DNA of 64,000 bases, taken from NCBI RefSeq assembly GCF_028280385.1, contig NZ_JANQLX010000017.1, positions 186,001-250,000 on the forward strand, read 5' to 3'. The notes under the pieces were generated by a model. It had not been told where the DNA came from. It did not search any database and saw nothing but the letters and a program-made list of their open reading frames with translations. This DNA comes from Allomuricauda sp. GTDB lineage: Bacteria > Bacteroidota > Bacteroidia > Flavobacteriales > Flavobacteriaceae. A program made the translations under genes and the position numbers. Positions 43,286 through 52,620 of this stretch are shown here, piece by piece (position 1 is the stretch's first letter; each line of letters starts with the position of its first letter).

Positions 43286-45691
43286 ATGAAAAGGCATATC
43301 AATAAAGTTGCCGTGATCGGCTCCGGCATCATGGGCAGTGGCATAGCTTGTCATTTTGCCAACATCGGGGTCGAAGTATTATTGTTGGACATTGTCCCCA
43401 GAGAACTGAATGAAAAGGAAAAGTCCAAAGGACTGGGCCTTGAAGACAAGGTGGTCCGTAACAGATTGGTAAACGATTCATTGGCGGCGGCCCTTAAATC
43501 AAAACCTTCCCCCATTTATCACAAAAAATTTGCATCGCGCATATCTACAGGAAATTTGGAAGATGACATTGCCAAGATAGGTGAAGTGGATTGGATCATT
43601 GAAGTGGTGGTGGAAAGGCTCGACATCAAAAAGCAGGTGTTTGAAAATCTGGACAAGCATCGCAAGCCAGGAACCCTGATTACTTCCAATACATCTGGAA
43701 TCCCCATTAAATTTATGAGCGAGGGAAGAAGTGACGATTTTCAGGCCCACTTCTGTGGCACCCACTTTTTCAATCCGGCGCGATACCTAAAACTGTTTGA
43801 AATCATACCTGGACCCAAAACTTCCCAAAAAGTATTGGATTTCTTGAACGGATATGGTGAGCAGTATCTGGGTAAGACCTCGGTTATTGCCAAGGACACC
43901 CCAGCCTTCATAGGTAACCGCATCGGAATTTTCAGTATTCAAAGTCTGTTCCACGCGGTGAAGGATTTGGGAATGACCGTGGAAGAAGTGGATAAACTTA
44001 CGGGACCGGTTATTGGCAGGCCCAAATCGGCCACCTTTAGAACTGTGGATGTAGTCGGATTGGACACTTTGGTGCATGTAGCAAACGGAATCCATGAGAA
44101 CTGCAAGGAAGATGAACGCTTGGAATTGTTCTCATTGCCAGACTTCACCAAGACCATGGTGGACAACAAATGGCTGGGCAGTAAATCGGGACAGGGATTC
44201 TATAAAAAAGTAAAGGACGACAAGGGCAAAAGTGAAATCCTCACCTTGGATTTGGATACCATGGACTATCGCTCCAAAAAGAGCGCCAAATTCGCTACCC
44301 TTGAACTCACCAAAACAATAGACAAGGTAGTGGACCGCTTTTCGGTGTTGACTGCCGGAAAGGACAAAGCTGGGGAATTTTACCGTAAGAGTTTTGGGGC
44401 GTTGTTCGCCTACGTATCCCATCGTATCCCTGAGATCACGGACGAACTCTATAAAATTGACGATGCCATGAAAGCCGGTTTTGGCTGGGAACATGGTCCC
44501 TTTCAAATTTGGGATGCCGTGGGCTTGGACAAAGGCCTGGAATTTGCCAAGACGGAAGGTTTGGAAGTGGCCTCATGGGTAAATGACATGAAGGAGGCTG
44601 GCATAACCTCCTTTTACTCCGTAAAGGATGGTGCCACCTATTTTTATGACATTCCCAAAAAATCTGTTGAGAAGGTTCCGGGACAGGATGCCTTTATCAT
44701 TCTGGACAACATTAGAAAATCCAAGGAAGTATTCAAGAACAGTGGGGTTGTAATAGAAGATTTGGGAGATGGTATTTTAAATATAGAATTCCAATCCAAA
44801 ATGAACACCATTGGAGGTGATGTGTTGGCCGGATTAAATAAGGCGGTGGATTTGGCCGAAAAGGACTTTCAGGGCTTAGTGGTCGGAAACCAAGCTGCCA
44901 ACTTTTCAGTAGGAGCCAATATTGGAATGATTTTTATGATGGCGGTGGAACAGGAGTACGATGAGCTCAATATGGCCATCAAGTATTTCCAGGATACCAT
45001 GATGCACATGCGATACTCCTCCATACCAACTATTTCTGCCCCACACGGAATGTGCCTGGGCGGAGGGTGTGAACTTTCTCTGCATGCTGATAAGGTTGTG
45101 GCCGCTGCGGAGACTTATATAGGACTGGTGGAGTTTGGAGTTGGCGTGATTCCCGGTGGTGGTGGTTCCAAGGAAATGGCCTTACGAGCCTCCGACACCT
45201 TCAGGAAGAATGATGTGGAACTGAATGTATTGCAAGAGTATTTCCTAACCATAGGTATGGCCAAAGTATCTACATCGGCCTATGAAGCTTACAATTTGGG
45301 CATCCTTCAAAAAGGAAAAGATGTAGTGGTGGTCAATAAGGACCGACAAATAGCCACTGCCAAAGCCCATGCAAAATTGATGGCCGAAGCCGGGTATACC
45401 AAACCGGTAAAACGTAAGGATGTTAAGGTACTTGGTAAGCAGGCGCTTGGTATGTTCCTGGTAGGGACCGATTCCATGGAGGCGGGTCATTATATTTCAG
45501 AACACGACAAAAAGATTGCTGATAAATTGGCCTATGTGATGGCAGGAGGGGATTTGTCTGAAGCCAGTTACGTTACCGAGCAATATTTATTGGATTTGGA
45601 ACGGGAAGCCTTTCTTTCCCTGTGTACTGAAAGAAAAACTTTGGAACGAATTCAGCATATGCTGAAGACCGGGAAACCCTTAAGAAATTGA
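43286..45691 (+). CDS. fadN: 3-hydroxyacyl-CoA dehydrogenase/enoyl-CoA hydratase, FadN type
   Basis: 801 residues. The dehydrogenase half comes first (VAVIGSGIMGSGIACHF, then FCGTHFFNPARYLKLFEIIPG with catalytic His), and the enoyl-CoA hydratase half second (LGGGCELSLHADKVV and GLVEFGVGVIPGGGGS, both catalytic Glu present). E. coli FadB has the reverse order, so this is the Bacillus FadN arrangement (about 790 residues). It performs hydration and oxidation in beta-oxidation. It is the first enzyme gene of the operon with fadA and fadE. Confidence 0.93.
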   Translation: MKRHINKVAVIGSGIMGSGIACHFANIGVEVLLLDIVPRELNEKEKSKGLGLEDKVVRNRLVNDSLAAALKSKPSPIYHKKFASRISTGNLEDDIAKIGEVDWIIEVVVERLDIKKQVFENLDKHRKPGTLITSNTSGIPIKFMSEGRSDDFQAHFCGTHFFNPARYLKLFEIIPGPKTSQKVLDFLNGYGEQYLGKTSVIAKDTPAFIGNRIGIFSIQSLFHAVKDLGMTVEEVDKLTGPVIGRPKSATFRTVDVVGLDTLVHVANGIHENCKEDERLELFSLPDFTKTMVDNKWLGSKSGQGFYKKVKDDKGKSEILTLDLDTMDYRSKKSAKFATLELTKTIDKVVDRFSVLTAGKDKAGEFYRKSFGALFAYVSHRIPEITDELYKIDDAMKAGFGWEHGPFQIWDAVGLDKGLEFAKTEGLEVASWVNDMKEAGITSFYSVKDGATYFYDIPKKSVEKVPGQDAFIILDNIRKSKEVFKNSGVVIEDLGDGILNIEFQSKMNTIGGDVLAGLNKAVDLAEKDFQGLVVGNQAANFSVGANIGMIFMMAVEQEYDELNMAIKYFQDTMMHMRYSSIPTISAPHGMCLGGGCELSLHADKVVAAAETYIGLVEFGVGVIPGGGGSKEMALRASDTFRKNDVELNVLQEYFLTIGMAKVSTSAYEAYNLGILQKGKDVVVVNKDRQIATAKAHAKLMAEAGYTKPVKRKDVKVLGKQALGMFLVGTDSMEAGHYISEHDKKIADKLAYVMAGGDLSEASYVTEQYLLDLEREAFLSLCTERKTLERIQHMLKTGKPLRN

Positions 45692-45692
45692 A

Positions 45693-45725
45693 AATGTTGA
45701 ATTTTAAATTGACGCATTCAACATT
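45693..45725. repeat. AT-rich inverted repeat between fadN and fadA
   Basis: AATGTTGAAT (45693-45702) and ATTCAACATT (45716-45725) form a perfect 10-bp inverted repeat immediately after the fadN stop, followed by ATTAAACATTAAACATTTAAAAT-like direct repeats reaching 45745. The word ACATTTAAAAT recurs at 47339-47349, beside the S23 gene. Confidence 0.8.
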
Positions 45726-45752
45726 AAACATTAAACATTTAAAATCACGTAC

Positions 45753-46943
45753 GTGAAAACAGCATACATAGTAAAAGCATACAGAACAGCGGTTGGAAAG
45801 GCTCCGAGGGGATTGTTCCGATTTAAAAGACCGGATGAATTGGCCGCGGAGACCATTGAATATATGATGAAGGAACTGCCCAATCTGGATAAAAAACGCA
45901 TTGATGACGTTATTGTTGGAAACGCCATGCCCGAGGCTGAACAAGGTCTGAACATGGCCCGTCTCATCTCTTTGATGGGACTGAACATCGAAGATGTCCC
46001 AGGAGTGACCGTTAATCGCTATTGTGCATCAGGTTTGGAGACCATCGGGATCGCCACGGCCAAAATCCAATCTGGAATGGCGGATTGTATAATTGCAGGA
46101 GGTTCGGAAAGCATGAGCTATATCCCTATGGGGGGCTATAAACCCACCCCGGATTATGCCACGGCAAAAGAAGGTAATGAAGACTATTATTGGGGCATGG
46201 GACTTACGGCCGAAGCTGTGGCACAACAGTTCAAGGTTTCGCGCGAGGACCAGGATGTGTTTGCCTATAACTCCCATATGAAAGCACTAAAAGCACAGGA
46301 GGAAAACAGGTTCCAAGAGCAAATTGTGCCCATTGAAGTGGAACACACCTTTGTAAATGCCACCGGTAAAAAAGAGACCACTTCATATACCGTAAACAAG
46401 GATGAAGGTCCACGAAAAGACACCAACATCCCTACCCTCAACAAACTAAGACCGGTGTTTGCGGCAGGAGGCAGTGTCACCGCTGGGAACTCTTCGCAAA
46501 TGAGCGATGGCGCGGCCTTCGTAATGGTGATGAGCGAGGAAATGGTCAAGGAACTCAATTTGGAACCCATTGCCCGCTTGGTCAACTATGCTGCGGCAGG
46601 GGTAGAGCCAAGAATTATGGGAATTGGGCCCGTAAAAGCCATACCCAAAGCTTTGAAACAGGCAGGTCTTAAGCAAGATGACGTGGAATTGATAGAATTG
46701 AATGAAGCTTTCGCTTCCCAATCGCTGGCGGTGATCAGGGAACTTGGGCTCAATCAGGAAATTGTCAATGTCAATGGCGGAGCCATAGCGCTGGGGCATC
46801 CTTTGGGCTGCACTGGAGCCAAGTTATCCGTTCAGCTTTTTGATGAAATGCGCAAACGCAATATGAAAGGCAAATACGGTATGGTGACCATGTGTGTGGG
46901 AACCGGCCAGGGAGCTGCTGGGATTTATGAATTTCTGAATTGA
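45753..46943 (+). CDS. fadA: Acetyl-CoA C-acyltransferase (3-ketoacyl-CoA thiolase)
   Basis: 396 residues from a GTG at 45753. The nucleophile Cys lies in [15 protein letters not shown], the His in [15 protein letters not shown] and the second Cys in [17 protein letters not shown], so all catalytic residues are intact. It cleaves 3-ketoacyl-CoA to acetyl-CoA in the last step of beta-oxidation. It lies between fadN and the S23-type gene plus fadE. Confidence 0.95.
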   Translation: MKTAYIVKAYRTAVGKAPRGLFRFKRPDELAAETIEYMMKELPNLDKKRIDDVIVGNAMPEAEQGLNMARLISLMGLNIEDVPGVTVNRYCASGLETIGIATAKIQSGMADCIIAGGSESMSYIPMGGYKPTPDYATAKEGNEDYYWGMGLTAEAVAQQFKVSREDQDVFAYNSHMKALKAQEENRFQEQIVPIEVEHTFVNATGKKETTSYTVNKDEGPRKDTNIPTLNKLRPVFAAGGSVTAGNSSQMSDGAAFVMVMSEEMVKELNLEPIARLVNYAAAGVEPRIMGIGPVKAIPKALKQAGLKQDDVELIELNEAFASQSLAVIRELGLNQEIVNVNGGAIALGHPLGCTGAKLSVQLFDEMRKRNMKGKYGMVTMCVGTGQGAAGIYEFLN

Positions 46944-46954
46944 GCAATTCTGAG

Positions 46955-47362
46955 TTTTGAATGTTGGAAAGTTGAATGAAATGAAGGAGGACAACATTAT
47001 AGTTAGAAAAACATTTGAATTTTCACTTTCAATAATAGATTTATTCAAAGATTTAAAACGAAATAAGGAATTTGTTCTTTCAAAACAATTATTGAGAAGT
47101 GGTACCAGTATTGGAGCCAACGTAAATGAAGCAACAGCAGCGGAGTCCAAAAAAGACTTCATTCATAAAATGGGCATTGCACCTAAAGAAGCCAGAGAAA
47201 CAAAGTATTGGTTGAAATTATTAAATAAATCAAAATTAGGTGGGATTGACTGTGACAGGGAAATACATGAAATTGATCACATTATTAACATATTGACAAA
47301 GATTGTAAAAACGTCACAACAGAATTTGTACAAATCCAACATTTAAAATTTAACATTCAAAA
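46955..47362. mobile_element. Possible small mobile unit: S23 gene flanked by an 11-bp inverted repeat
   Basis: TTTTGAATGTT (46955-46965) and AACATTCAAAA (47352-47362) are perfect inverted copies 408 bases apart, with a single AT-rich four-helix-bundle gene between them. The gene interrupts an operon that in Bacillus runs fadN-fadA-fadE without interruption. There is no transposase and I do not see an obvious target-site duplication. Status as a mobile unit is inference. Confidence 0.45.
46981..47346 (+). CDS. Four-helix-bundle protein of the 23S rRNA intervening-sequence (S23) family
   Basis: 121 residues from the ATG at 46981; the tracked TTG at 46957 lies in the inverted repeat. The motif FEFSLSIIDLFKDL...FVLSKQLLRSGTSIGANVNEATAAESKKDFIHKMGIAPKEARETKYWLKLL is the S23/IVP family signature. 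The same fold is used by Avd, the accessory protein of diversity-generating retroelements. Family members sit within rRNA intervening sequences or as orphan genes, role unknown. It is clearly AT-richer than the fad genes on both sides and its last codons run into the repeat. Confidence 0.85.
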   Translation: MKEDNIIVRKTFEFSLSIIDLFKDLKRNKEFVLSKQLLRSGTSIGANVNEATAAESKKDFIHKMGIAPKEARETKYWLKLLNKSKLGGIDCDREIHEIDHIINILTKIVKTSQQNLYKSNI

Positions 47363-47371
47363 AAATATGCC

Positions 47372-49177
47372 ATGGAAACGCTAAATAAAGACATCCTGCG
47401 AGGAGGCCAATTCCTGGTCAAAGAAACCCTTTGCGACGACGTATTTACCCTTGAGGATTTAAACGAGGAACAGAAAATGATGCGCGAAAGCACCAAGGAA
47501 TTCGTGGACCGCGAACTATGGGCCCATTGGGAACGTTTTGAGCAAAAGGACTATGCCTACACCGAGGAAACCATGCGTAAGGCCGGAGAACTTGGATTAT
47601 TGAGCATTGCCGTTCCAGAAGCATATGGAGGAATGGGAATGGGCTTTGTTTCCACCATGTTGGTCTGCGATTACATTTCTGGAGCCACCGGTTCGTTCAG
47701 TACGGCATTTGGTGCCCATACAGGAATTGGTACCATGCCTATTACCTTGTACGGCACAGAGGAACAAAAACAAAAATATGTACCCAAGTTGGCTACCGGT
47801 GAATGGTTTGGTGCTTACTGCCTAACAGAACCAGGAGCTGGGTCAGATGCCAACTCGGGAAAAACCAAGGCCGTTTTGTCCAAAGACGGTAAACACTACA
47901 GCATTACCGGACAAAAAATGTGGATTTCCAATGCTGGGTTCTGTAATCTGTTCATTGTGTTTGCCAGAATTGAGGACGATAAGAACATTACTGGCTTTAT
48001 CATTGAAAATGACCCGGAAAATGGAATCACCCTGGGAGATGAGGAAAAGAAACTTGGAATCCACTCCTCCTCTACCCGTCAGGTGTTCTTCAACGAGACC
48101 AAGGTACCTGTGGGAAATATGCTTTCCGAAAGAGGAAATGGTTTTAAAATTGCCATGAATGCCTTGAACGTAGGTCGAATTAAGTTGGCGGCCGCCTGTT
48201 TGGAAGCCCAGCGCCGTGTTACCACCGAAGCTACCAAATATGCCAACGAACGCATCCAGTTCAAGACCCCTATCATAAATTTTGGGGCTATCAAGGCCAA
48301 AATTGCGGACATGGCTACCAATGTTTATGCAGATGAATCGGCCTGCTATAGAGCGGCCAAAAATATACAGGACAGAATTGCTATTCGCGAAGCGGAAGGT
48401 AATAGCCACCAAGAAGCGGAATTGAAAGGTGTTGAGGAATACGCCATTGAATGTTCCATTTTAAAAGTGGCGGTTTCAGAGCATGTGCAGCATACTACGG
48501 ATGAGGGCATCCAGATATTTGGAGGGATGGGATTCAGTGCAGACACACCAATGGAATCTGCATGGAGAGACGCCCGTATTTCCAGAATCTATGAAGGCAC
48601 CAACGAAATTAACCGAATGCTTGCCGTGGGCATGTTGGTCAAAAAGGCCATGAGAGGTCATGTTGACCTACTGGGTCCTGCCACTGCTGTGGGCGAAGAG
48701 CTTATGGGAATCCCTTCTTTTGACACCCCGGATTTTTCTGAATTGTTTTCAGAAGAAAAAGACTTGATCGCCAGATTGAAAAAAGTCTTTTTAATGATAG
48801 CGGGTAGTGCGGTCCAAAAGTTTGGTCCTGCCTTGGAAGAGCACCAAATGCTGCTGATGTCGGCTGCCGATATCCTTATACAGGTTTATTTGGCAGAATC
48901 CACTATATTGCGAACCGAGAAAAACGCCAAGCGATTTGGGGAAGATTCGCAGGCGGCACAAATTGCCATGAGCAAATTGTATTTGTACCGCGCTGTGGAT
49001 ATTATCAACCAAAAAGGAAAAGAGGCGATAGTTTCATTCGCGGAAGGCGACGAACAACGTATGATGCTTATGGGACTAAAACGTTTTACGAAATATACAA
49101 ATCAACCCAATGTCGTGGCACTCCGCACCTTGGTTGCGGATAAGGTTGCAGCGGATAACGGGTATACCTTTGACTAA
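47372..49177 (+). CDS. fadE: Acyl-CoA dehydrogenase, FadE type
   Basis: 601 residues, near the 594 of Bacillus FadE, longer than ordinary 380-residue acyl-CoA dehydrogenases because of a C-terminal extra domain. The FAD-binding core has YCLTEPGAGSDANS and KMWISNAGFCNLFIVFARI, and the catalytic base is the Glu in RISRIYEGTNEINRML. It catalyses the first oxidation step of beta-oxidation. It ends the operon; a terminator follows. Confidence 0.92.
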   Translation: METLNKDILRGGQFLVKETLCDDVFTLEDLNEEQKMMRESTKEFVDRELWAHWERFEQKDYAYTEETMRKAGELGLLSIAVPEAYGGMGMGFVSTMLVCDYISGATGSFSTAFGAHTGIGTMPITLYGTEEQKQKYVPKLATGEWFGAYCLTEPGAGSDANSGKTKAVLSKDGKHYSITGQKMWISNAGFCNLFIVFARIEDDKNITGFIIENDPENGITLGDEEKKLGIHSSSTRQVFFNETKVPVGNMLSERGNGFKIAMNALNVGRIKLAAACLEAQRRVTTEATKYANERIQFKTPIINFGAIKAKIADMATNVYADESACYRAAKNIQDRIAIREAEGNSHQEAELKGVEEYAIECSILKVAVSEHVQHTTDEGIQIFGGMGFSADTPMESAWRDARISRIYEGTNEINRMLAVGMLVKKAMRGHVDLLGPATAVGEELMGIPSFDTPDFSELFSEEKDLIARLKKVFLMIAGSAVQKFGPALEEHQMLLMSAADILIQVYLAESTILRTEKNAKRFGEDSQAAQIAMSKLYLYRAVDIINQKGKEAIVSFAEGDEQRMMLMGLKRFTKYTNQPNVVALRTLVADKVAADNGYTFD

Positions 49178-49209
49178 TTCAAATGATGCTGAAACAAAGC
49201 TTAATTTGG

Positions 49210-49237
49210 AAACCGCCCTTTACGGGCGGTTTTTTTA
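49210..49237 (+). terminator. Terminator of the fad operon
   Basis: AAACCGCCC-tttac-GGGCGGTTT, a perfect 9-bp stem with T-run. Confidence 0.9.
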
Positions 49238-49280
49238 TGCATTATTTTGACACCAGTCGCAATCCGCATACCTTTATCCA

Positions 49281-50726
49281 ATGAACTACAATGTGCCCCA
49301 TACCGCATATGATTCCGAAGAATTTAGGAAGCACGGACATGGCCTAATTGAGCTATTGGCCCAGCATTTGGAACAGACCACGACAGGCAAAAGCCCAAAG
49401 ACAATCAATTGGAATCTGCCAGAAAACGAGCTGAATTTTTGGAAGGAATATCTTGAAAATGGTACTCTAGAGGATTTCTTTCCTGAAATTCTTAAACGCA
49501 CCACCCATGTCCATCACCCTAGATATGTGGGCCACCAAGTTGGTATTCCAGCACCCTTGACCGCTTTGACCGGACTCATTGCCGCTATGCTGAACAATGG
49601 GATGGCCGTTTACGAAATGGGAATGTCCCCTACCGCTATGGAACGGATTGTGTGCGATCTTTTGGCGGAAAGAATTGGTTATTCCGATGCGTCCAGGGGC
49701 ATTCTTACATCTGGCGGAACTTTGGCCAACCTTACCGCTTTGTTGGCCGCCAGGAAAGCGAAAGTCGACCATGATGTTTGGAACAAAGGCCATAAGCAGC
49801 AGTTGGGGATATTAGTAAGCGAAGAAGCACATTATTGTGTGGACAGGGCCGCCAAGATCATGGGACTAGGTGAAACCGGGATCATTAAAATTCCGGTCAC
49901 TAGCGAATATTGCATGGACATGGACCAATTAAGAAAACGGTATAACGAAGCAATTGCCGACGGCATCCAAGTATTTGCCGTGGTAGGTAGCGCTCCATCG
50001 ACAGCAACGGGCATCTATGACGATTTGGAGGCTGTGGGCAAGTTTGCCTCGGAAAATGGACTATGGTTCCATGTGGACGGAGCCCATGGAGGTGCAGCCA
50101 TCTTCTCAACGAAATACAAGTCGCTGTTAAAAGGAATAGAACTGTCCGACTCCGTGGTCATAGACGGGCACAAAATGTTGATGATGCCCACAATCACCAC
50201 TGCCTTGATCTTTAAAAATGGGGAGCATTCCCATACCACCTTTACCCAAAAAGCGGATTATCTATTGATTGATTCCGATGAGGAGGATTGGTTCAATGGT
50301 GGGAAACGCACCTTTGAATGCACCAAATCCATGATGAGTCTTCATTGGTACATTCTGTTGAAGGTTTACGGGGAGCAGATGTTTGACCAAAATGTGACCC
50401 AACTTTATGATTTGGCCAAGGATTTTGCCAATCTTCTTGAATCAGATCCTGCATTTGAACTGGCTTTACCGCCTATGTCCAACATCCTTTGTTTCCGTTT
50501 TGTGGACAATAACATGGGATTAAAAGCTCTGAACCAGCTCAACCAGAGTATTAGACAACAATTACTGGAAGAAGGAGAGTTTTATTTGGTCCAGACCAAA
50601 CTCAAAGGTGTCCACTACCTAAGGACCACCTTGATGAATCCGTTTACCACTGCAGATCATTTGTCACAACTCATGACCAAGATCAAGCGGGTAGCCGAAA
50701 GTCTGCGACCCCAAATGATCAACTAA
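49281..50726 (+). CDS. Group II pyridoxal-phosphate-dependent decarboxylase
   Basis: 481 residues. The PLP Lys lies in DSVVIDGHKMLMMP; other blocks are RGILTSGGTLANLTAL, HYCVDRAAKIMGLG and GLWFHVDGAHGGAAIFS (His and Asp near the ring). This is the group that includes aromatic L-amino-acid, glutamate and diaminobutyrate decarboxylases. No residue I can see fixes the substrate, and diaminobutyrate decarboxylase is only one possibility. It ends 8 bases inside the convergent GH15 gene. Confidence 0.88.
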   Translation: MNYNVPHTAYDSEEFRKHGHGLIELLAQHLEQTTTGKSPKTINWNLPENELNFWKEYLENGTLEDFFPEILKRTTHVHHPRYVGHQVGIPAPLTALTGLIAAMLNNGMAVYEMGMSPTAMERIVCDLLAERIGYSDASRGILTSGGTLANLTALLAARKAKVDHDVWNKGHKQQLGILVSEEAHYCVDRAAKIMGLGETGIIKIPVTSEYCMDMDQLRKRYNEAIADGIQVFAVVGSAPSTATGIYDDLEAVGKFASENGLWFHVDGAHGGAAIFSTKYKSLLKGIELSDSVVIDGHKMLMMPTITTALIFKNGEHSHTTFTQKADYLLIDSDEEDWFNGGKRTFECTKSMMSLHWYILLKVYGEQMFDQNVTQLYDLAKDFANLLESDPAFELALPPMSNILCFRFVDNNMGLKALNQLNQSIRQQLLEEGEFYLVQTKLKGVHYLRTTLMNPFTTADHLSQLMTKIKRVAESLRPQMIN

Positions 50727-52518
50727 TGGATTCCAATATTTTCTCCTCGCTCTTCTTTCTTGAGAAGTTGATAGCACATTCTATAAGCGCCAAATGGGAA
50801 TAGGCTTGCGGAAAATTCCCCAACAACCGTTTGGATTTAAAGTCAATGTCCTCACTGAAAAGACCCAAATGGTTGCTATAGCCCAACAAGCGTTCAAAGT
50901 GCGCCAAGGCCTTCTCCTCTTCCCCTATCTTGAACAGGCTGTTGATGAACCAAAAGGTACAAATCGTAAACGAAGAGGAGGGTAATCCGAAATCATCCTC
51001 ATTTTTGTAACGATATAACAGTCCGTCATTGCTCAAATCTTCCTCTATGGCCTTTACCGTGCTGACAAATTTCGGGTCTTTGGCATGAATAAACCCATAA
51101 GACTCCATCAGCAATACCGAAGCATCCAGATGGTGGGACCCATAAGACTGTACAAAGGCATTGATATCGCTGTTCCAGGCATTTTGGTGGATATCTTCCT
51201 TGATTTCCTGTTCCAATTCGGTCCATTTGGCAATTTTGCGATGTTTTCCAAACATCCTGGCCACCTTAATGGCCCGATCAAGGGCTACCCAGCAGAGGAC
51301 TTTCGAAAAGGTAAAATGACGGTCTTCACCCCTGAACTCCCAAATGCCCTTGTCCGGTTCACGCCAGTGTTTACTAACGATCCAAACTATGCCTTTGGTA
51401 ATGCTCCATAGCTCTTCGCCATTTTCTATATCATTACTGAATTTTACCAGTTGCTCATAAATCACATCCATCAAAATGCCATAAATGTCATTTTGCTTCT
51501 GTTTGTAGGCCGCATTTCCTATCCGCACCGGTTTGGATCCCTTGTAACCGTCCAAGTGTTCCAAGGTCTTTTCGGTAAGTGTCTTTTGCTTGTTGATCCC
51601 ATACATGATTTGGAGTTTTTCATCCTTATCGGGCATCAAATCAATAATAAACTGGAGATAGCGTTTGGCCGAATTCTTATGGCCCAGTTCGGAAACCACC
51701 TTGATCACCATGGAGGCATCCCTGATCCAGCAAAATCTGTAGTCCCAATTTCTCACTTCCCCAATGGTCTCTGGAAGCGAAGTGGTCGCTGCCGCCAAAA
51801 CCGCCCCTGTCTTATCATAAGTCAACATTTTTAGGGTAATGGCACTGCGCATAATTTCATCATTGAACTTCTTGTACGTGGGGGTACGGTCCACCCAGTC
51901 CAACCAATAGATCTTGGTGCGTTCCAATTCCAAAGACACCTTTTCCGTAGAGGGCTTTAATATTTTCTCGTTGTAACAGATCAGAAAATACCCATCTTCC
52001 CGCAACACAATTTCATCTCCCGCCAACACACTGTTCTTGTTGAAGGAAGTATAGAGGAAAAGAGTATCAAATTTCTGCTTATTGGTCAGACTAACAATGA
52101 AATTGGCCTTTACATGATTGGTGGTATTGCCCTGTGCATATTCCAGCTTGGGATCGTAATGCACACTAAACCTAGGTGTTCCCGAAATATGTTTGATATA
52201 CCGAACAATCTCCGGCGGGGCGTTGTATTTCCCATTCAACTTATAGTAACGTGGCATAAAATCATGCACTTCGAAGGTATTTTCACCATCGGAGTACCGT
52301 GTGACCAGCACCGCAGTGTTTTTATGGTATTCTTGATGTATTTCGTAATTGTATTTGGCCCGTATCTCAAAACTGCCCCCTTTCTTCTCATCCAAAAGTT
52401 TGGCGAATACAGAAGTGGAGTCAAACTGGGGTAAGCAGCACCAATCCAATGATCCAGTATCTGAAATTAAAGCGGCGCTTCGGCAGTTACCAATTATTCC
52501 GTAATTTAGGTTATCCAT
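50719..52518 (-). CDS. Glycoside hydrolase family 15 enzyme, trehalase-like
   Basis: 599 residues. It begins GIIGNCRSAALISDTGSLDWCCLPQFDS, as in cytoplasmic GH15 proteins, with NWDYRFCWIRDASMVI (a catalytic-region motif of the family) and GIWEFRGEDRHFTFSKVLCW, containing a likely catalytic Glu. A second Glu is expected near the C-terminus. It is not exported. Family GH15 includes glucoamylases, glucodextranases and trehalases; the divergent neighbour at 52621 makes trehalose phosphate, so trehalase is most likely, by context. Confidence 0.85.
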   Translation of the reverse strand: MDNLNYGIIGNCRSAALISDTGSLDWCCLPQFDSTSVFAKLLDEKKGGSFEIRAKYNYEIHQEYHKNTAVLVTRYSDGENTFEVHDFMPRYYKLNGKYNAPPEIVRYIKHISGTPRFSVHYDPKLEYAQGNTTNHVKANFIVSLTNKQKFDTLFLYTSFNKNSVLAGDEIVLREDGYFLICYNEKILKPSTEKVSLELERTKIYWLDWVDRTPTYKKFNDEIMRSAITLKMLTYDKTGAVLAAATTSLPETIGEVRNWDYRFCWIRDASMVIKVVSELGHKNSAKRYLQFIIDLMPDKDEKLQIMYGINKQKTLTEKTLEHLDGYKGSKPVRIGNAAYKQKQNDIYGILMDVIYEQLVKFSNDIENGEELWSITKGIVWIVSKHWREPDKGIWEFRGEDRHFTFSKVLCWVALDRAIKVARMFGKHRKIAKWTELEQEIKEDIHQNAWNSDINAFVQSYGSHHLDASVLLMESYGFIHAKDPKFVSTVKAIEEDLSNDGLLYRYKNEDDFGLPSSSFTICTFWFINSLFKIGEEEKALAHFERLLGYSNHLGLFSEDIDFKSKRLLGNFPQAYSHLALIECAINFSRKKSEEKILESIS

Positions 52519-52620
52519 AGTGGGGATTTAAAATTCAGTTGGTTTTTGATGGTTTTTTTACCTTCTATTAAATCGAAAAAATAGGAATTTTATTACATTT
52601 TGATCCTAAAATCACCTTTC

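Noticed and set aside
45693-45745. Intrinsic terminator after fadN
   Set aside because: The stem is AT-only and no T-run follows; fadA continues in the same operon 60 bases on.
46981-47346. Avd gene of a diversity-generating retroelement
   Set aside because: The fold is shared, but no reverse transcriptase, template repeat or variable-repeat target gene lies in the window.
49286-49793. Minus-strand ORFs within the PLP decarboxylase
   Set aside because: They are antisense shadows with no homology; the plus strand carries a full family match.
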